Below are positions 17,711-27,988 of a stretch of DNA of 64,000 bases, in pieces; position 1 is the first letter of the stretch; each line of letters starts with the position of its first letter. Both the position numbers and the translations under genes were made by a program. The notes below the pieces were generated by a model. The model worked only from the letters and a program-made list of their open reading frames with translations, searched no databases and was not told the DNA's origin. This stretch comes from Chondrus crispus (Eukaryota > Rhodophyta > Florideophyceae > Gigartinales > Gigartinaceae), in NCBI RefSeq assembly GCF_000350225.1, contig NW_005178809.1, forward strand, positions 639,875 through 703,874. The letters are read 5' to 3'.

Positions 17711-19647
17711 TGGTACTTTTGTGGAGGGGTGGCAAAGAAGACGAATCCCTGTCACAGTTTGACGGGTCGAAGCCGGCCGACGTCCACAAGTTCTTCTTCG
17801 TGTTCGAAAATGTTGCCACCTCTGGCAAGTCGGACGAAGAAAGGGCATCTGAACTCCTTCGCTACCTGGAGGGAGATGCATTCGACTTCTTTTATCAAGC
17901 CTTTGTCAAGAACGGAGATATCAGTGCAGATGGCTCCGACTACCAGAAGGTCAAGAAGGCCTTGGTCGAGCGGTTCGCCCCGGTTGAATCACCTGAAGAT
18001 GTGATTCGGGATGCGATGGCCGCTCGCTTTTCTTTCCGGGATCTCAGTGGGTCCCTTCGAAACTCAGACCGTCTCTACGAGAAGGCCGGATTCCACGACG
18101 AAGCGAAGTTCGGACTGCTTCGCAACGCCGTGATGGAACATCTGGAGTTGGCCCAGTTTGCCATCTATCGAGGTGCGAAGACCTACAAGGCCCTATTAGA
18201 TGCAATCATGGACTTCTGGTCTGGTCGCTGCGCCTTTCAGGCGGCGGCGAACTCCTTGAGCAATTCGCGCTACCAGGGGTCAGAGAGCTCGCAAGTTATG
18301 TATGAGCTGAGACGGCAAGATGGGTCAAAAAGGGTCATGATGCGTTCAAAAGCTTCCTTGTCTCCACTCGAGACGAAGGTTGACGCTTTACCTGATCGAC
18401 TAGCCGATATTTCCCTTATTATCAAGAAGAATCAGTCGAGGGATGACGCAACAGAATTCCGCCCCGCCCACGATCGTACTTGTTCTTATTGCAAACGACC
18501 GGGTCATGGCGCTAATAGATGCGATGCAAATCCGCATAGGGACACGAAATGCCCTCGCTGCGGAAAATTTGGTCATTCAGAGACAAGCTGTTGGGCTAGA
18601 ATTGGTCCACAGAGGGGAGGTAGCAGTGCTTACCCTCCTAAGAAGACCCAGACGGATATTGCCGTGTCGGGTACACGGACGGGCTCCGCAGGAAACCAGG
18701 TGAGTGTTGTGACGCACGACGACCTCCCTGCTGATGAGAAGTTAGTGGCATCAGTCAAGAGAAACGCCGATGGAGAGCCGGTGGCCAAGACGCGAAAGGA
18801 TGGTGGCGGCGAGCCAATCCCGTCCCTTCTCAACCCGCGTAAGTACTGGACTCCGAACCACATGAGGAAACCTCCTAAGCCCGGCCATCGAACAAGAAAG
18901 AAGAGGACAAGTAAGAAGAACGCCGTCCAAGAGCACTCGGGGAAGTACGATGTGGTTTCTTCCCTCGCGAACGCCCCCTCTGGTTTGACATTCGGTCAAC
19001 TGATTCGAGGAGATGGCGACGAGGCCAAGAAAGAGATTCGTCGTTTGTTCAACAGTCGCCCTAGACGCCCCGTAGCTGCTTCGATTGGTACTTTGCCGAA
19101 ACGTCTGAAAGTAGTTTCGGTACAATTCTACGGGACACAAATGAGGGCGTTGTTAGACTCAGGAGCTATCCCTAACGTTATGAATGCGTCTGTGGCATCG
19201 AAGCTCTCTCTGTCTCCAAAGCCGACCTCGACGAAGATTACGGTCGCCAATGGACAAAAGACAACCTGCTTAGGTTCCATCGAGGAAGTTCCTGTCACGT
19301 TCAATGGTGCTGTTACTTCACTCAACTTCTTGGTTGTTGAAGGATCCCCAGTTGATATCTTAATCGGGTATCCAACTCTCGAAGAACTTCAACCCTGCAT
19401 CGATCTAGGTCACAAGTCTGTTAGAATGTTGATCGGAAACAAAACCGTGAAAATGAGTCTGGAGTTTGATCAAGTAAGTCCTATCGTCCCGGATTCGGAG
19501 ACTGATAGTGAGGACTTCACTTCTGATGTCGAGTCGTTCGCCTCAGAAAACTCGTCGGAAGAAAAGACTTATGTTGTCGCCATCCTCGGCGATGAACCTT
19601 TCGATCTAGACTTAACTCTGGACGGAGCGATCGGAGAAGATGGGTAA
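17710..19647 (+). CDS. Element B gag-protease
   Basis: 645 codons. Gag capsid-like region at about 15-200; two zinc knuckles, CSYCKRPGHGANRC and CPRCGKFGHSETSC (about 257-295); a Lys-rich linker (about 380-410); then a retropepsin domain with ALLDSGAIPNVM near 480 and DILIGYPTL near 555. A TAA stop (19645-19647) ends the ORF, but the same frame reopens straight into RT, so the stop is probably a mutation of a once-continuous polyprotein. The stop sits in GGTAAGT, which also resembles a splice donor. Confidence 0.85.
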   Translation: MVLLWRGGKEDESLSQFDGSKPADVHKFFFVFENVATSGKSDEERASELLRYLEGDAFDFFYQAFVKNGDISADGSDYQKVKKALVERFAPVESPEDVIRDAMAARFSFRDLSGSLRNSDRLYEKAGFHDEAKFGLLRNAVMEHLELAQFAIYRGAKTYKALLDAIMDFWSGRCAFQAAANSLSNSRYQGSESSQVMYELRRQDGSKRVMMRSKASLSPLETKVDALPDRLADISLIIKKNQSRDDATEFRPAHDRTCSYCKRPGHGANRCDANPHRDTKCPRCGKFGHSETSCWARIGPQRGGSSAYPPKKTQTDIAVSGTRTGSAGNQVSVVTHDDLPADEKLVASVKRNADGEPVAKTRKDGGGEPIPSLLNPRKYWTPNHMRKPPKPGHRTRKKRTSKKNAVQEHSGKYDVVSSLANAPSGLTFGQLIRGDGDEAKKEIRRLFNSRPRRPVAASIGTLPKRLKVVSVQFYGTQMRALLDSGAIPNVMNASVASKLSLSPKPTSTKITVANGQKTTCLGSIEEVPVTFNGAVTSLNFLVVEGSPVDILIGYPTLEELQPCIDLGHKSVRMLIGNKTVKMSLEFDQVSPIVPDSETDSEDFTSDVESFASENSSEEKTYVVAILGDEPFDLDLTLDGAIGEDG

Positions 19648-19683
19648 GTAGAATCACCTGATTCGAATGTCATCAACAAGGCC

Positions 19684-21182
19684 GTGAAAATGCTTCGGGA
19701 AAAACTTGTGCATCTTGACAATGAAGCTCAAACAGTCATCGAGACCGCCCTGATGGGTAAGAGTATCGTTGCTACATCCCTTGACGACCTTCGGCCTGCT
19801 GAAGGCCCAATCAAGCACCATTTCGAGTTAGATGACACTAGTCCGATCTATCACTCGGCGAGGAGAATGGCTCCCTTGCATAACGAAATCGTTCGGAAAG
19901 AGCTGGACAAAATGCTGGAAGCAGGAATCATCACGCCTTGCAGCCCCGCATGGTCCTTTCCGGTCGTCACCGTATCCAAGAAAGATGGGAATCCACGCTT
20001 CTGTGTTGATTACCGTTCTCTGAACCAGAAGATGAAAGCAGACAGATGGCCTTTGCCGAAAATAGAAGAGATATTTGATGACTTGGAAGGAAGTGCGTAC
20101 TTCACTTCTCTCGATTTGTTCAGTGGTACTGACAAATTCGGATGGCACAATAATGCAAAGAAATGACTACTTTCGCCTGTCGCTACGGGACGTATAAGTT
20201 CGAAGTCATGCCCTTTGGATTGATGAATGCGCCTTCGACATTTCAGAGAATGATGGATACAATCTTTCGCGGAGTGCGGTTTGTGCGTGTGTACCTCAAT
20301 GACGTTGTGGTGTTCTCTAAGAATCTAGAAGATCATCTTCGGCCCCTGCAGCAAATATTTGATGTGATTGATGAGGCTAGCCTTAAGCTTAAACTGACAA
20401 AGTGTAGCTTCTCTCAAGCAAAGATCGAGCTGCTCGGTCATATTATGGACAAGGGTGGGATTGCTGTTGACCCGAGAAAAGTCCAAGTAATTCGGAATGC
20501 ACCAATCCCAACCACCACGACAAAACTCAGGAGTTTCCTCGGGTTAGCAAGCTACTACCGCCGTTTCATCTGCAAGTTTGCGGACATTGTGGCGGTACTC
20601 TATGAAGCTACATCCGGAATTGGCAAATTAAAATGGACTGGGTAAATGCAAGAAGCTTTTGATGAACTACGCATAAAGTTGACTTCCCTGCCAGTCTTGG
20701 CATATCCAGACTTTGAGAAACCCTTCATCGTTGAGACGGATGCGTCTTCGGTCTCCGTAGAAGCTGTGCTGGCTCAAAAGAAGAATGACGGGAAGATACA
20801 TCCTATCCAGTACGCAAGTCGTACTATGAACACATCTGAGCGCAAGTACTCTGCTTGTGAGCGTGAGGCGCTTGCATTCATCTTTGCTTTGAAGAAAGTT
20901 CGTGTTTACGTGCTTTCGTCTACACCTTTCAAGTTGATTACTGATCACCAGGCTCTTAGTTACGCCTTTCGCAAGAAAGAAATCCATGGTCGTTTGGCTC
21001 GTTGGCTAGACTTCCTGGCCGAGTACGACTTCACTGTGGAATATCGTCGTGGATCCGCAAATAGTGCAGCCGATTACCTTTCTCGTATTCAACCCAAAGC
21101 CGACGATAATTCTGCTTCCCAAGAGGAGGGGGAGCTTGCCGTTGCTATCACAACTCCATTCTACTCTGTAGAAGACCTATAA
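19684..21182 (+). pseudogene. Element B reverse transcriptase and RNase H, disrupted
   Basis: Three frame pieces. 19684-20166 has the RT start (LDKMLEAGIITPC, FCVDYRSLNQ, FTSLDLFSG), then loses frame near 20150. 20163-20645 has MPFGLMNAPSTFQ and YLNDVVVFS, where the first catalytic Asp of YxDD is Asn, and ends in a TAA. 20646-21182 has RNase H (IVETDASSVSVEAVLAQ, SERKYSACEREALAFIFALK, LITDHQALSYAF). The loss of the Asp alone should abolish polymerase activity. Confidence 0.9.
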
Positions 21183-21241
21183 CAGTCTTGCTGAGATATC
21201 ATGTCATATCTGGAAGTCAAAGTTCTGGTTGGGTTGGATGA

Positions 21242-21805
21242 TTACAGGAAGTCTCGCATGAAGAATAATGCGAAGAACTTTCTAGTGTGGGAGTCGAAGT
21301 TGTTTCCGCCGCAGACTTGTAGGGTATAAAGCAGGATGGCGTGCTTCGACTTGTCGCGTACGTCGATGGCGACGTACTTATTTGCGAGTTTATCATAGCA
21401 GATGGACTCAATATTCCAAGTTTCATCCTCCACGTGATCATAAGCACGCTCAGCGTCAATCGATTCAGTCAACCCGACTCGGGAAAACTCATCTACCGAG
21501 ACCCCGTGCTTTCCTCGCGCACTTATGTGGACGAGAACATGTCGACCGAAAAGGCGGAGCATTTCGGTCAAATCCAAGTCATACCTTGTCAGCCTCGTTC
21601 CAACCCATACATGGTACGGAAAACGAGGCGAAGCTTCTTCATTCTTCGACACTTTCATTACGTCCGTTCTTTGCGACAATAGCCAGATTATTCTCTCACG
21701 AGCGTTCAGCTCTTCAACGGATACTCTCGCCGCCTTCGACGCGAGCTGTTTCCGAGGCGCCTTGCCGCCAGTACTGCGGCGCGCCGTCTGCTTGGTTTTC
21801 ACCAT
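21242..21805 (-). CDS. Antisense ORF with histone H3-like N-terminal tail inside element B
   Basis: 187 codons from an ATG at 21805. Residues 2-28 match the canonical H3 tail: TKQTAR, STGGKAPRKQLA and KAAR are kept. Aligned to H3, K4, K14, K18 and K23 are present, but K9 is Arg (ARRS) and K27 is Val (ARVS). No H3 globular domain follows. The rest (VEELNARERIIWLL ... RFPYHVWVG ... LFGRHVLVHISARGK ... RAYDHVEDETW) is not recognised with confidence; its spacing weakly recalls the post-core region of copia integrase. The last 20 or so residues overlap the sense integrase stub. The ORF lies between RNase H and the 3' LTR, antisense to the element. It may be a captured gene fragment or an accidental chimera. 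A TATATAT sequence near 22168 could serve as its promoter. Confidence 0.6.
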   Translation of the reverse strand: MVKTKQTARRSTGGKAPRKQLASKAARVSVEELNARERIIWLLSQRTDVMKVSKNEEASPRFPYHVWVGTRLTRYDLDLTEMLRLFGRHVLVHISARGKHGVSVDEFSRVGLTESIDAERAYDHVEDETWNIESICYDKLANKYVAIDVRDKSKHAILLYTLQVCGGNNFDSHTRKFFALFFMRDFL

Positions 21806-22214
21806 CCTCGTTAGCTCAGGTTTCTTGCAAGGGGCAGACTCGAGGACTAAAACCTCACCTGAGTACTGCCACACAAGCAATCAGCGATCTCTGAAACAGG
21901 AGGCAACTAGACCCTGACGCGGTGTAAGGTTCTTCAAGAAAAACGCAGGAACACCGAAGTTTGTTAGTATGAAAAGTAGAGAAGGTGGGTAGGTTGATGA
22001 TGGAAGTGATAGCTTACAGTGTTGATGAGCTGTACACGTGTATACGTGGAGCGATTGGGGGAAGGGTGTCGATGGTGACACTAAATTGTGTCAATTGGAT
22101 CGTCAAGGTCGAGCCCCGGTTTCCTGACTCAAGCCGAGCGCCAGGGGCCAAGGACCGGCCATCGGTCAATATATATGTCGCCCCTGCCCGGGTGTGGGGC
22201 TAGGGAGGGGGTCG

Positions 22215-22525
22215 TGTGGGGGAGATTTGGGGTACTGTACAGGGTACAGTATCCAGGAGTTGCCCCAGGACCAAAGCCTTCAAAAAGGTGATTTTGCTGG
22301 TTCGCGTGTACGCCAGGTGTACACGTGGACAATCTCCCTTTGAAGGGCGGCGGTCTTGTGGAGTGGAAGATGGTGGCGGCCCCTCTATAAGAGGAAGGGG
22401 CGCGCCGCGACACACCGCAAAGGGGGAGAACAACAACGACACCCGGACCGACCCCCCCTCTTGAAATTAACATCTCGCTTTTTTCTCTCCCCTACACGCA
22501 CAGCCCCCCTTTTTAGCTGTCAACA
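22215..22525 (+). repeat. Element B 3' LTR
   Basis: Begins TGTGGGGGAG and ends TCAACA. About 18 differences from the 5' copy over 310 bp. Confidence 0.85.
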
Positions 22526-23556
22526 AAAAACATGGAAAATCGCATATCGTCTACAGTATACACCAGCATGCATGTTCCTATGCCATCACGAAAAATAGAC
22601 ACACAAATCAACATCTCAAGCCAAGTGTGCAGCCCAGGCGCCCACTCTCCCCTCGTGAGATCACACACGATAAAAAGAAGAACGAACTGAAAGGCCATAC
22701 AAAAGCCCCTCGTGGCCCGAGATGCACTCATTTCCAGCTGAACCCAGTCAACCATGTTTCGTCAGAGGATTCTTAAGCGAGGCATGGCCTTCTCAAAACA
22801 AAATGCCGGGAACAGCACTTGAATCTTAAACGAATCACGTAAGAACATGGCCTACATATGAAAAGATCCGCACTCACTTCTCGGCGCTTGACATCGATCC
22901 TCCTCGAAAAATGCTCTTCGGAGGGCGCTGATTTTGCTTCTAAACTATTCTTCCAATGTTCCGCGGAAGAATGTTTCGTGCATCGACTTCCAAGCACGCT
23001 ATGTATTCCGCTATGGCATCTGTTTCGGACCAGTTCGGCATTCTCCATGCCTCTTCAACAGGAGGCGTTTAATACAATTCATAGCACTCGCTTATCCTCA
23101 CCTAGCAACACCGAAAACGAGACCCCGAACGAGTTGCGGTACGATTTGTGAATATGTCAGAAATATACTAGAGGGGGAAGGCTTCGTGTTTGAGAGAGTC
23201 AATAATCTCATATCTGCGAGCCATTTGTGATTCGGAGGAAGACTCTAGATAAAGGCGAAGTTTAGTCGTTGTGAAAATGCATAATCTTATCAGAGACACC
23301 AGCGGGCTCTCTTGTACGTTATCCAAGTGCTTTGCCGCCCTTTGAAATAGCCTCCGCAAAAATTGATATGTCATAAAGGACAATTCTCGCAGGGTATCCT
23401 AGAATCCGCTGTTGTGGGTCGTTGAGACCCGCGAAACAGATCGTCTTCCCGAGACAGAGACACTGAGAGAATATCCATTAACAATGACGGACCTGTAATT
23501 ACAGTGGATGTTTATCATTGCATGGTTTCCAGAAATGCCGAAGGAATGAAGTTGCC

Positions 23557-23606
23557 GTGTTGATGGACGAGGCGTGTATCCATACATACTCCTCGTCCAT
23601 CAACAC
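23557..23606. repeat. Fold-back repeat 1 (16-bp stem)
   Basis: GTGTTGATGGACGAGG (23557-23572) pairs perfectly with CCTCGTCCATCAACAC (23591-23606) across an 18-nt loop. Confidence 0.85.
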
Positions 23607-23618
23607 CGTATGTTGCGG

Positions 23619-23679
23619 CATTCCAATCTTGACAAACTACTATCCACAGTATGGATAGTAGTTTGTCAAGATTGGAATG
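23619..23679. repeat. Fold-back repeat 2 (28-bp perfect stem)
   Basis: 23619-23646 and 23652-23679 are perfect reverse complements with a 5-nt loop CAGTA. The stem starts CATTCCAATCTTGACAAAC. Either strand would transcribe into a long perfect hairpin. Confidence 0.9.
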
Positions 23680-23952
23680 ATAAGTCAATCTGTGGACAAG
23701 GCGTGTAAGAAGTAGGCGTTGGAGGCAGAGGCAACGCAATCATGTCACAATGAAAGCGAAGAGGGAGAGTAAACTGGAAGACCATGTAGTAGACATATAG
23801 CAAAGATAGGCATGCATCGGCACGAGTATTTAGTGCGCACAAACACATGCGGCATTGCACACCGGACGAATCAATCACGATCTGGATTACAATATCCAGA
23901 TCCAACGGGACATCTCATTCATCCTTTCGTGACACACCACGACCGATCTGTC

Positions 23953-24064
23953 TGACGGACCGCAAGGACAGACTGTCAGCATTACAGTCTGTCACCAGCG
24001 GTACTTAGACCCACGAGACGGCGACGACGAGTAAAGACACCCCCATGAGGATTACGATTCATCA
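23953..24064 (+). repeat. Copia-2 5' LTR (112 bp)
   Basis: Starts TGACGGACCGCAAGG, ends ACGATTCATCA. Contains GACAGACTGTCAGC and CATTACAGTCTGTC, which form an internal inverted repeat. Too short for a conventional U3 promoter. Confidence 0.88.
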
Positions 24065-24300
24065 GGTTATGGCCCGCTTCGCACCACTACGACACACCAT
24101 CAACTGAACGCAAACTGGATCGCGCTACACGCACTCGCAGCCGTCGAGCGTCTGCAAACAGACCAGCCGGAAAGACAGGCATCACAACCCGCCCCCGCCG
24201 CCCCCTTTCCGAATCCTCATCAACACCCAACCTCCTGCATCCAGCAGCTCTTCTCTACATCCCTCCTCCCAGGCAACAACGATCTCACACGCTCACCACC

Positions 24301-25518
24301 ATGGACATTAAGGATATCCCCAAGCTCGACCGATCCAACTATGGACCATGGCTCCTGGCCATAAAATCCGCAGCCTACACACAAGATGCAATCGAACATA
24401 TCGAGGGCAACCCGCCCACCCCAGACGACGAGCAGGAACGAAAATCCTACCTCCACGCCAAGCACAAACTCTTGGGCAAAATGCTAGCCACAATACCAGC
24501 GGACATCATCAACCTCCTTCTTATGCCTGACGAGAACCCCACACCACACGATATCCTCGAGAAGCTCAAAGCCCATCTCGACACAACGAATGCGAGTGAC
24601 CACCTGTACCTAAAACAACTAGCGGAACAGTGCCACATCGAACCAGGCCCATCAATCTATGAATACGTCCAACGCCATGAGACCATTAGGGCGCAAATGA
24701 TCGCGGCTCGCTACCCCGACATCGCCAAACAGAGCACAACAGTAGACTACATGATCGAAGGCCTCAAACACAACCCAACAACAGTGAACATCGGACTCCA
24801 GCTCCTGTCACTGCAACCCAAAGACGTGAAGGACTTCGTGCACAAATACAATCGAATCGAAACATACCGTCAAGCCATCCAACCAAGCAACCCTTGGTCA
24901 CAAGCAGCAGCCAGCCCACGAGCGTACCTACCAACCCACGGGCGCCGCCCCCAACCCCGCCAAATACGCCGACCCGCCACAAAACACACCAACCCCTGCC
25001 GCCATCACATCTCAAAGGGCGTCAGGAACCCGCAACACGCGGACAGCGAATGTCGAGACCAAACACATCCGCAGAATCAAAAGACAGCACGTCGGCGACC
25101 CGCCGCCAAGGCACGAGCCATCCTCGAACCAGACGACGGGCATTACAGTGAGCTCAACATGGACGACACCGACACCGAACCCGACCACCACCAAGGCGAG
25201 GCGGGTACGTTCATCCTAGACTCGGCAGCGCATCCCACGCACACATCCCGCCCCCTACCACACATGAAGCTCCTCGCCCATCCCATAAAATCTCTCACAG
25301 CAACTAACCAACCCACGATATGCACCCACGCCGGCACCATTCAGACATATACCAATAAGGGGTACCCCCTACGCCTCAAAGCAGTACACAGCCCGAACAT
25401 TCCATACACACTAGTATCTGTCCACGCTCTAGCATCACTAAAATGCACGGTCACATTTGACAGAAATACGGCACACATCAGGGACAGACAAAGTCATCGG
25501 CACAGCTCCATGGAATAA
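24301..25518 (+). CDS. Copia-2 gag and protease
   Basis: 405 codons from MDIKDIPKLDRSNYGPW. Residues 1-200 are a copia-type gag (LDRSNYGPWLLAIK, KAHLDTTNASDHLYLKQL). At about 238-258 a Cys/His cluster (CRHHISKG ... SEC) is an atypical zinc knuckle. The protease is in the same frame, with TFILDSAAHPTHT near 303 (DSA in place of DSG) and YTLVSVHALASL near 378. The ORF then runs out of frame; pol continues in the +1 frame from about 25457, so a single-base indel near 25480 or a frameshift is needed. The coding strand is strongly A+C-rich. Confidence 0.85.
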   Translation: MDIKDIPKLDRSNYGPWLLAIKSAAYTQDAIEHIEGNPPTPDDEQERKSYLHAKHKLLGKMLATIPADIINLLLMPDENPTPHDILEKLKAHLDTTNASDHLYLKQLAEQCHIEPGPSIYEYVQRHETIRAQMIAARYPDIAKQSTTVDYMIEGLKHNPTTVNIGLQLLSLQPKDVKDFVHKYNRIETYRQAIQPSNPWSQAAASPRAYLPTHGRRPQPRQIRRPATKHTNPCRHHISKGVRNPQHADSECRDQTHPQNQKTARRRPAAKARAILEPDDGHYSELNMDDTDTEPDHHQGEAGTFILDSAAHPTHTSRPLPHMKLLAHPIKSLTATNQPTICTHAGTIQTYTNKGYPLRLKAVHSPNIPYTLVSVHALASLKCTVTFDRNTAHIRDRQSHRHSSME

Positions 25519-27242
25519 ATCACTGCACGCCTGTGCTTGGTCACCCCGAAAAAGCACCACCCAACACACAGCCAAAAGTGCACGCACCATGCCAACACGA
25601 GCCAACAACCGCACGACGACCAAGCAACCAACGGCCACAGCACAGGCCACCCCACCCCAATCAGCGACAAAATCACCACACCTATTGCCAAATCGCACAC
25701 CCGCCAGAACCCGATCGCCAAAAATACGACACTTCCACGACCCTAATCCACACACATCCAAACAACTGACAAAAACCACAGCAACAGCGTACGAGTGGCA
25801 CTTTGCCCTCAACCACTCCCCGCCCAAAGCGCTCCAACGCATGGCACAGGAAGGAACCATCGCCAACCTCCCAGCCAGCCTCCAAGGCGCCCCCCCACCC
25901 ATCAGCTGTTCCTCATGTGCGCACGCTCGACAATCCCCCCGGCCGCACCCAACCGCACAACACTCACAACAAATCGCCGGGCAACTCAGCTCAGACACAT
26001 GCGGCCCCATCACACCCCCGTCAACACACGGAAATGCACACATATTCACCTGCATAGACACGGCCAGCAGATACCTTGTCACCTATTACATTCGCAAGAG
26101 ACAAGAAGTGAACGCCATAATACCGCAGTTGTTCCACACGTTGTCCCTACAAAACAAACTCGCCCAAGCGTACAGTACAGACAACGCTAAAGAATTCACA
26201 TCGACGCACGCAAAAAGCACATATCAATCTCACAGCATACAGCACATAACCAACACCCCCCACCAGCCACAAGAAAATTCTATTGCCGAAAGAATCAACA
26301 AAACGCTGTTCACAAGTGCCAGAGCAGCACTCCATCACGCGTCACTACCACCCCAATTTTGGGAGGACGCAGTACGCGATGTTGTCTTCAAGTACACCAT
26401 AATGAGACACAGCGTCACTAAAAAAAGTCCGTGGAGCCTCTGGCACGGCAGACCAGCGCGCATGACACGCATCTTCGCCTTCGGGCAAATCGGAACGGCA
26501 CCAATTCACGCACACAAAACCAAACTACAAACTCGAAGCGAACCCGTCCGATACATGTTCCCAACATCGGAAACGCACATCATGACCATCACGATAAACA
26601 GTGCGCGATACAGGGTCATCCGAGCGATCGACTTCAAACCATACTCACGACAGCGGGGCCCCACACACACGTCAACGCACGCATTCAAAACCAAACGGAC
26701 AAGACCCAAACCACAAGCACAAAGCAACAACAAGCACCGATACATACCACCACCACGAACCATCGACCAAACCACACCAGCGCCACGCCATGCCCACGCA
26801 GCACGGCAGTACCGGGACGCGGCAGAATGGGAGACCGCACACAGCGCTGAATTAGACATGCTGGACAAACAGACCACGATAAAATGGATACCGCCATCAG
26901 ACGTGCCCCCGCACGAAAAACTCATACCCCTCACGATGACGTACAGATACAAACGCACACCAACAGGAAAAATAGCGAAACGAAAGGCACGCTGTTCCAA
27001 ACGAGGCGACCGCATGCAGCCAGGCAAACACTTCGACCCTAAACAAACGTCCACTTTCATGGCAGAGAAAACGTCAGTGCGCACAATCCTAGCAATCGCC
27101 GCATCACACAGATGGCCTCTACAGTACATGGACATCACGGCCGCCTACCTACACGAGACACATGACCCCCGCTTCCCCGTCTATGTGAGACAGCTCCCCC
27201 GATTCGACGACAACCTCAAGCACGGCACCAAAGCTGGACAAC
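25457..27242 (+). CDS. Copia-2 pol, 5' part: integrase and start of RT
   Basis: Visible in order: pre-integrase motif WHFALNHSPPKALQRM (about residue 113), a CSSCAH zinc ligand pair, integrase core with Asp in SDTCGPI and IDTASRYL, STDNAKEF, and NSIAERINKTL, so D, D and E are all present. Then the RT N-terminal part (KRKARCSKRGDRMQ, LQYMDITAAYLHETHDPRF). The ORF is cut after KAGQL by element C and resumes in frame at 40230. Confidence 0.88.
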
Positions 27243-27908
27243 TGTAGTATAACCCCCCCCTGGGGCTTTATTTAAGATTAGATCAACTCAGAATCGGATC
27301 GGTTACTGTAGGGCTCGATGCTCTACAGTACCACCACGTGTACCCCCAAGTACAGGGGGCACGTGTACACGTGTACGCGCAGAACGAAGAGCGCGCACAC
27401 ACGTGTACTGTCAGCCCCGATGGCTGACAGTATTACAGTGTCGACCGACCGCTACAGTACGTCGCTACAGTACATCAGTACTGTACTATTATGATAGGTT
27501 ATTATGTACATTAAATATGGAGCGGACCGGCGGCGGTGGAGGAGGACAAGCACGGACTTGTCACCCACCGACCGTCAAGGTCCGACTTCCCGCTTATTCT
27601 AAGGTAGCGCTCGCTAACTACCTTAGAGCGGCACCGAGCGCGTGTTGAGGACGCGCGCGGTACGCCCACGAGTCGGCTCCGCCTCCGCCCGTCGGTACTG
27701 GATCGTTACCCAGTACCGCGCCGGGGCGTCGAGGCGTCGAACCGCTCGCGCGTACCGGCGTCCTCCCCGTTCCCGCTCTACCACGCTACCCGGGCCCGCT
27801 GCCCGGTGCCGTTAGCAGGTGTCCCGCTTCACCCCCGTCTTCCCGTTCGGACGGGGTCTACGTCGAACTGTGCATACACCCCTCTCCGTTGGGGGTGTTT
27901 ATGCTACA
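27243..27908 (+). repeat. Element C 5' LTR
   Basis: Begins TGTAGTATAACC, ends GTTTATGCTACA. Contains a dense CACGTG/TACACGTG cluster (27330-27405), repeated CTACAGTA motifs (27320-27480), a TATA-like ATTAAATATGG (about 27510), and hairpins such as CTAAGGTAG/CTACCTTAG. Confidence 0.95.
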
Positions 27909-27909
27909 G

Positions 27910-27928
27910 TGGTCTCCCGACCTAGAAG
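27910..27928 (+). other. Element C primer-binding site
   Basis: TGGTCTCCCGACCTAGAAG starts two bases after the LTR and is identical to the element A site over 19 bases. Confidence 0.85.
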
Positions 27929-27988
27929 ACCCTGGAGTCCGATCTCCGAGAAGACTTCCGCTTCCCTCCGCGAACCGATCGCGTCGAG

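Larger units (their letters stand above)
17401..22525 (+). mobile_element. Gypsy element B: old, integrase-lacking LTR retrotransposon
   Basis: Two LTRs of about 310 bp (17401-17710 and 22215-22525), roughly 94% identical, enclose gag, protease, RT and RNase H on the plus strand. A purine tract AGGGAGGGGG (about 22202-22211) precedes the 3' LTR. Flanking AAAAA on both sides may be the target duplication but is low-complexity. Integrase is missing apart from a possible N-terminal stub (KNFLVWESKLF near 21280); in its place is an antisense ORF. Two in-frame stops, one frameshift and a mutated RT motif show it is dead. Confidence 0.9.
22526..23952. other. No gene recognised; contains twin fold-back repeats
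   Basis: Short frames on both strands without recognisable motifs. The right half holds two neighbouring perfect inverted repeats, annotated separately. Confidence 0.45.

Noticed and set aside
17271..17828. Minus-strand ORFs across the element B LTRs (also at 22129-22473)
   Set aside because: The same antisense frame appears in both LTRs because they are duplicates; it crosses promoter sequence and has no motif.
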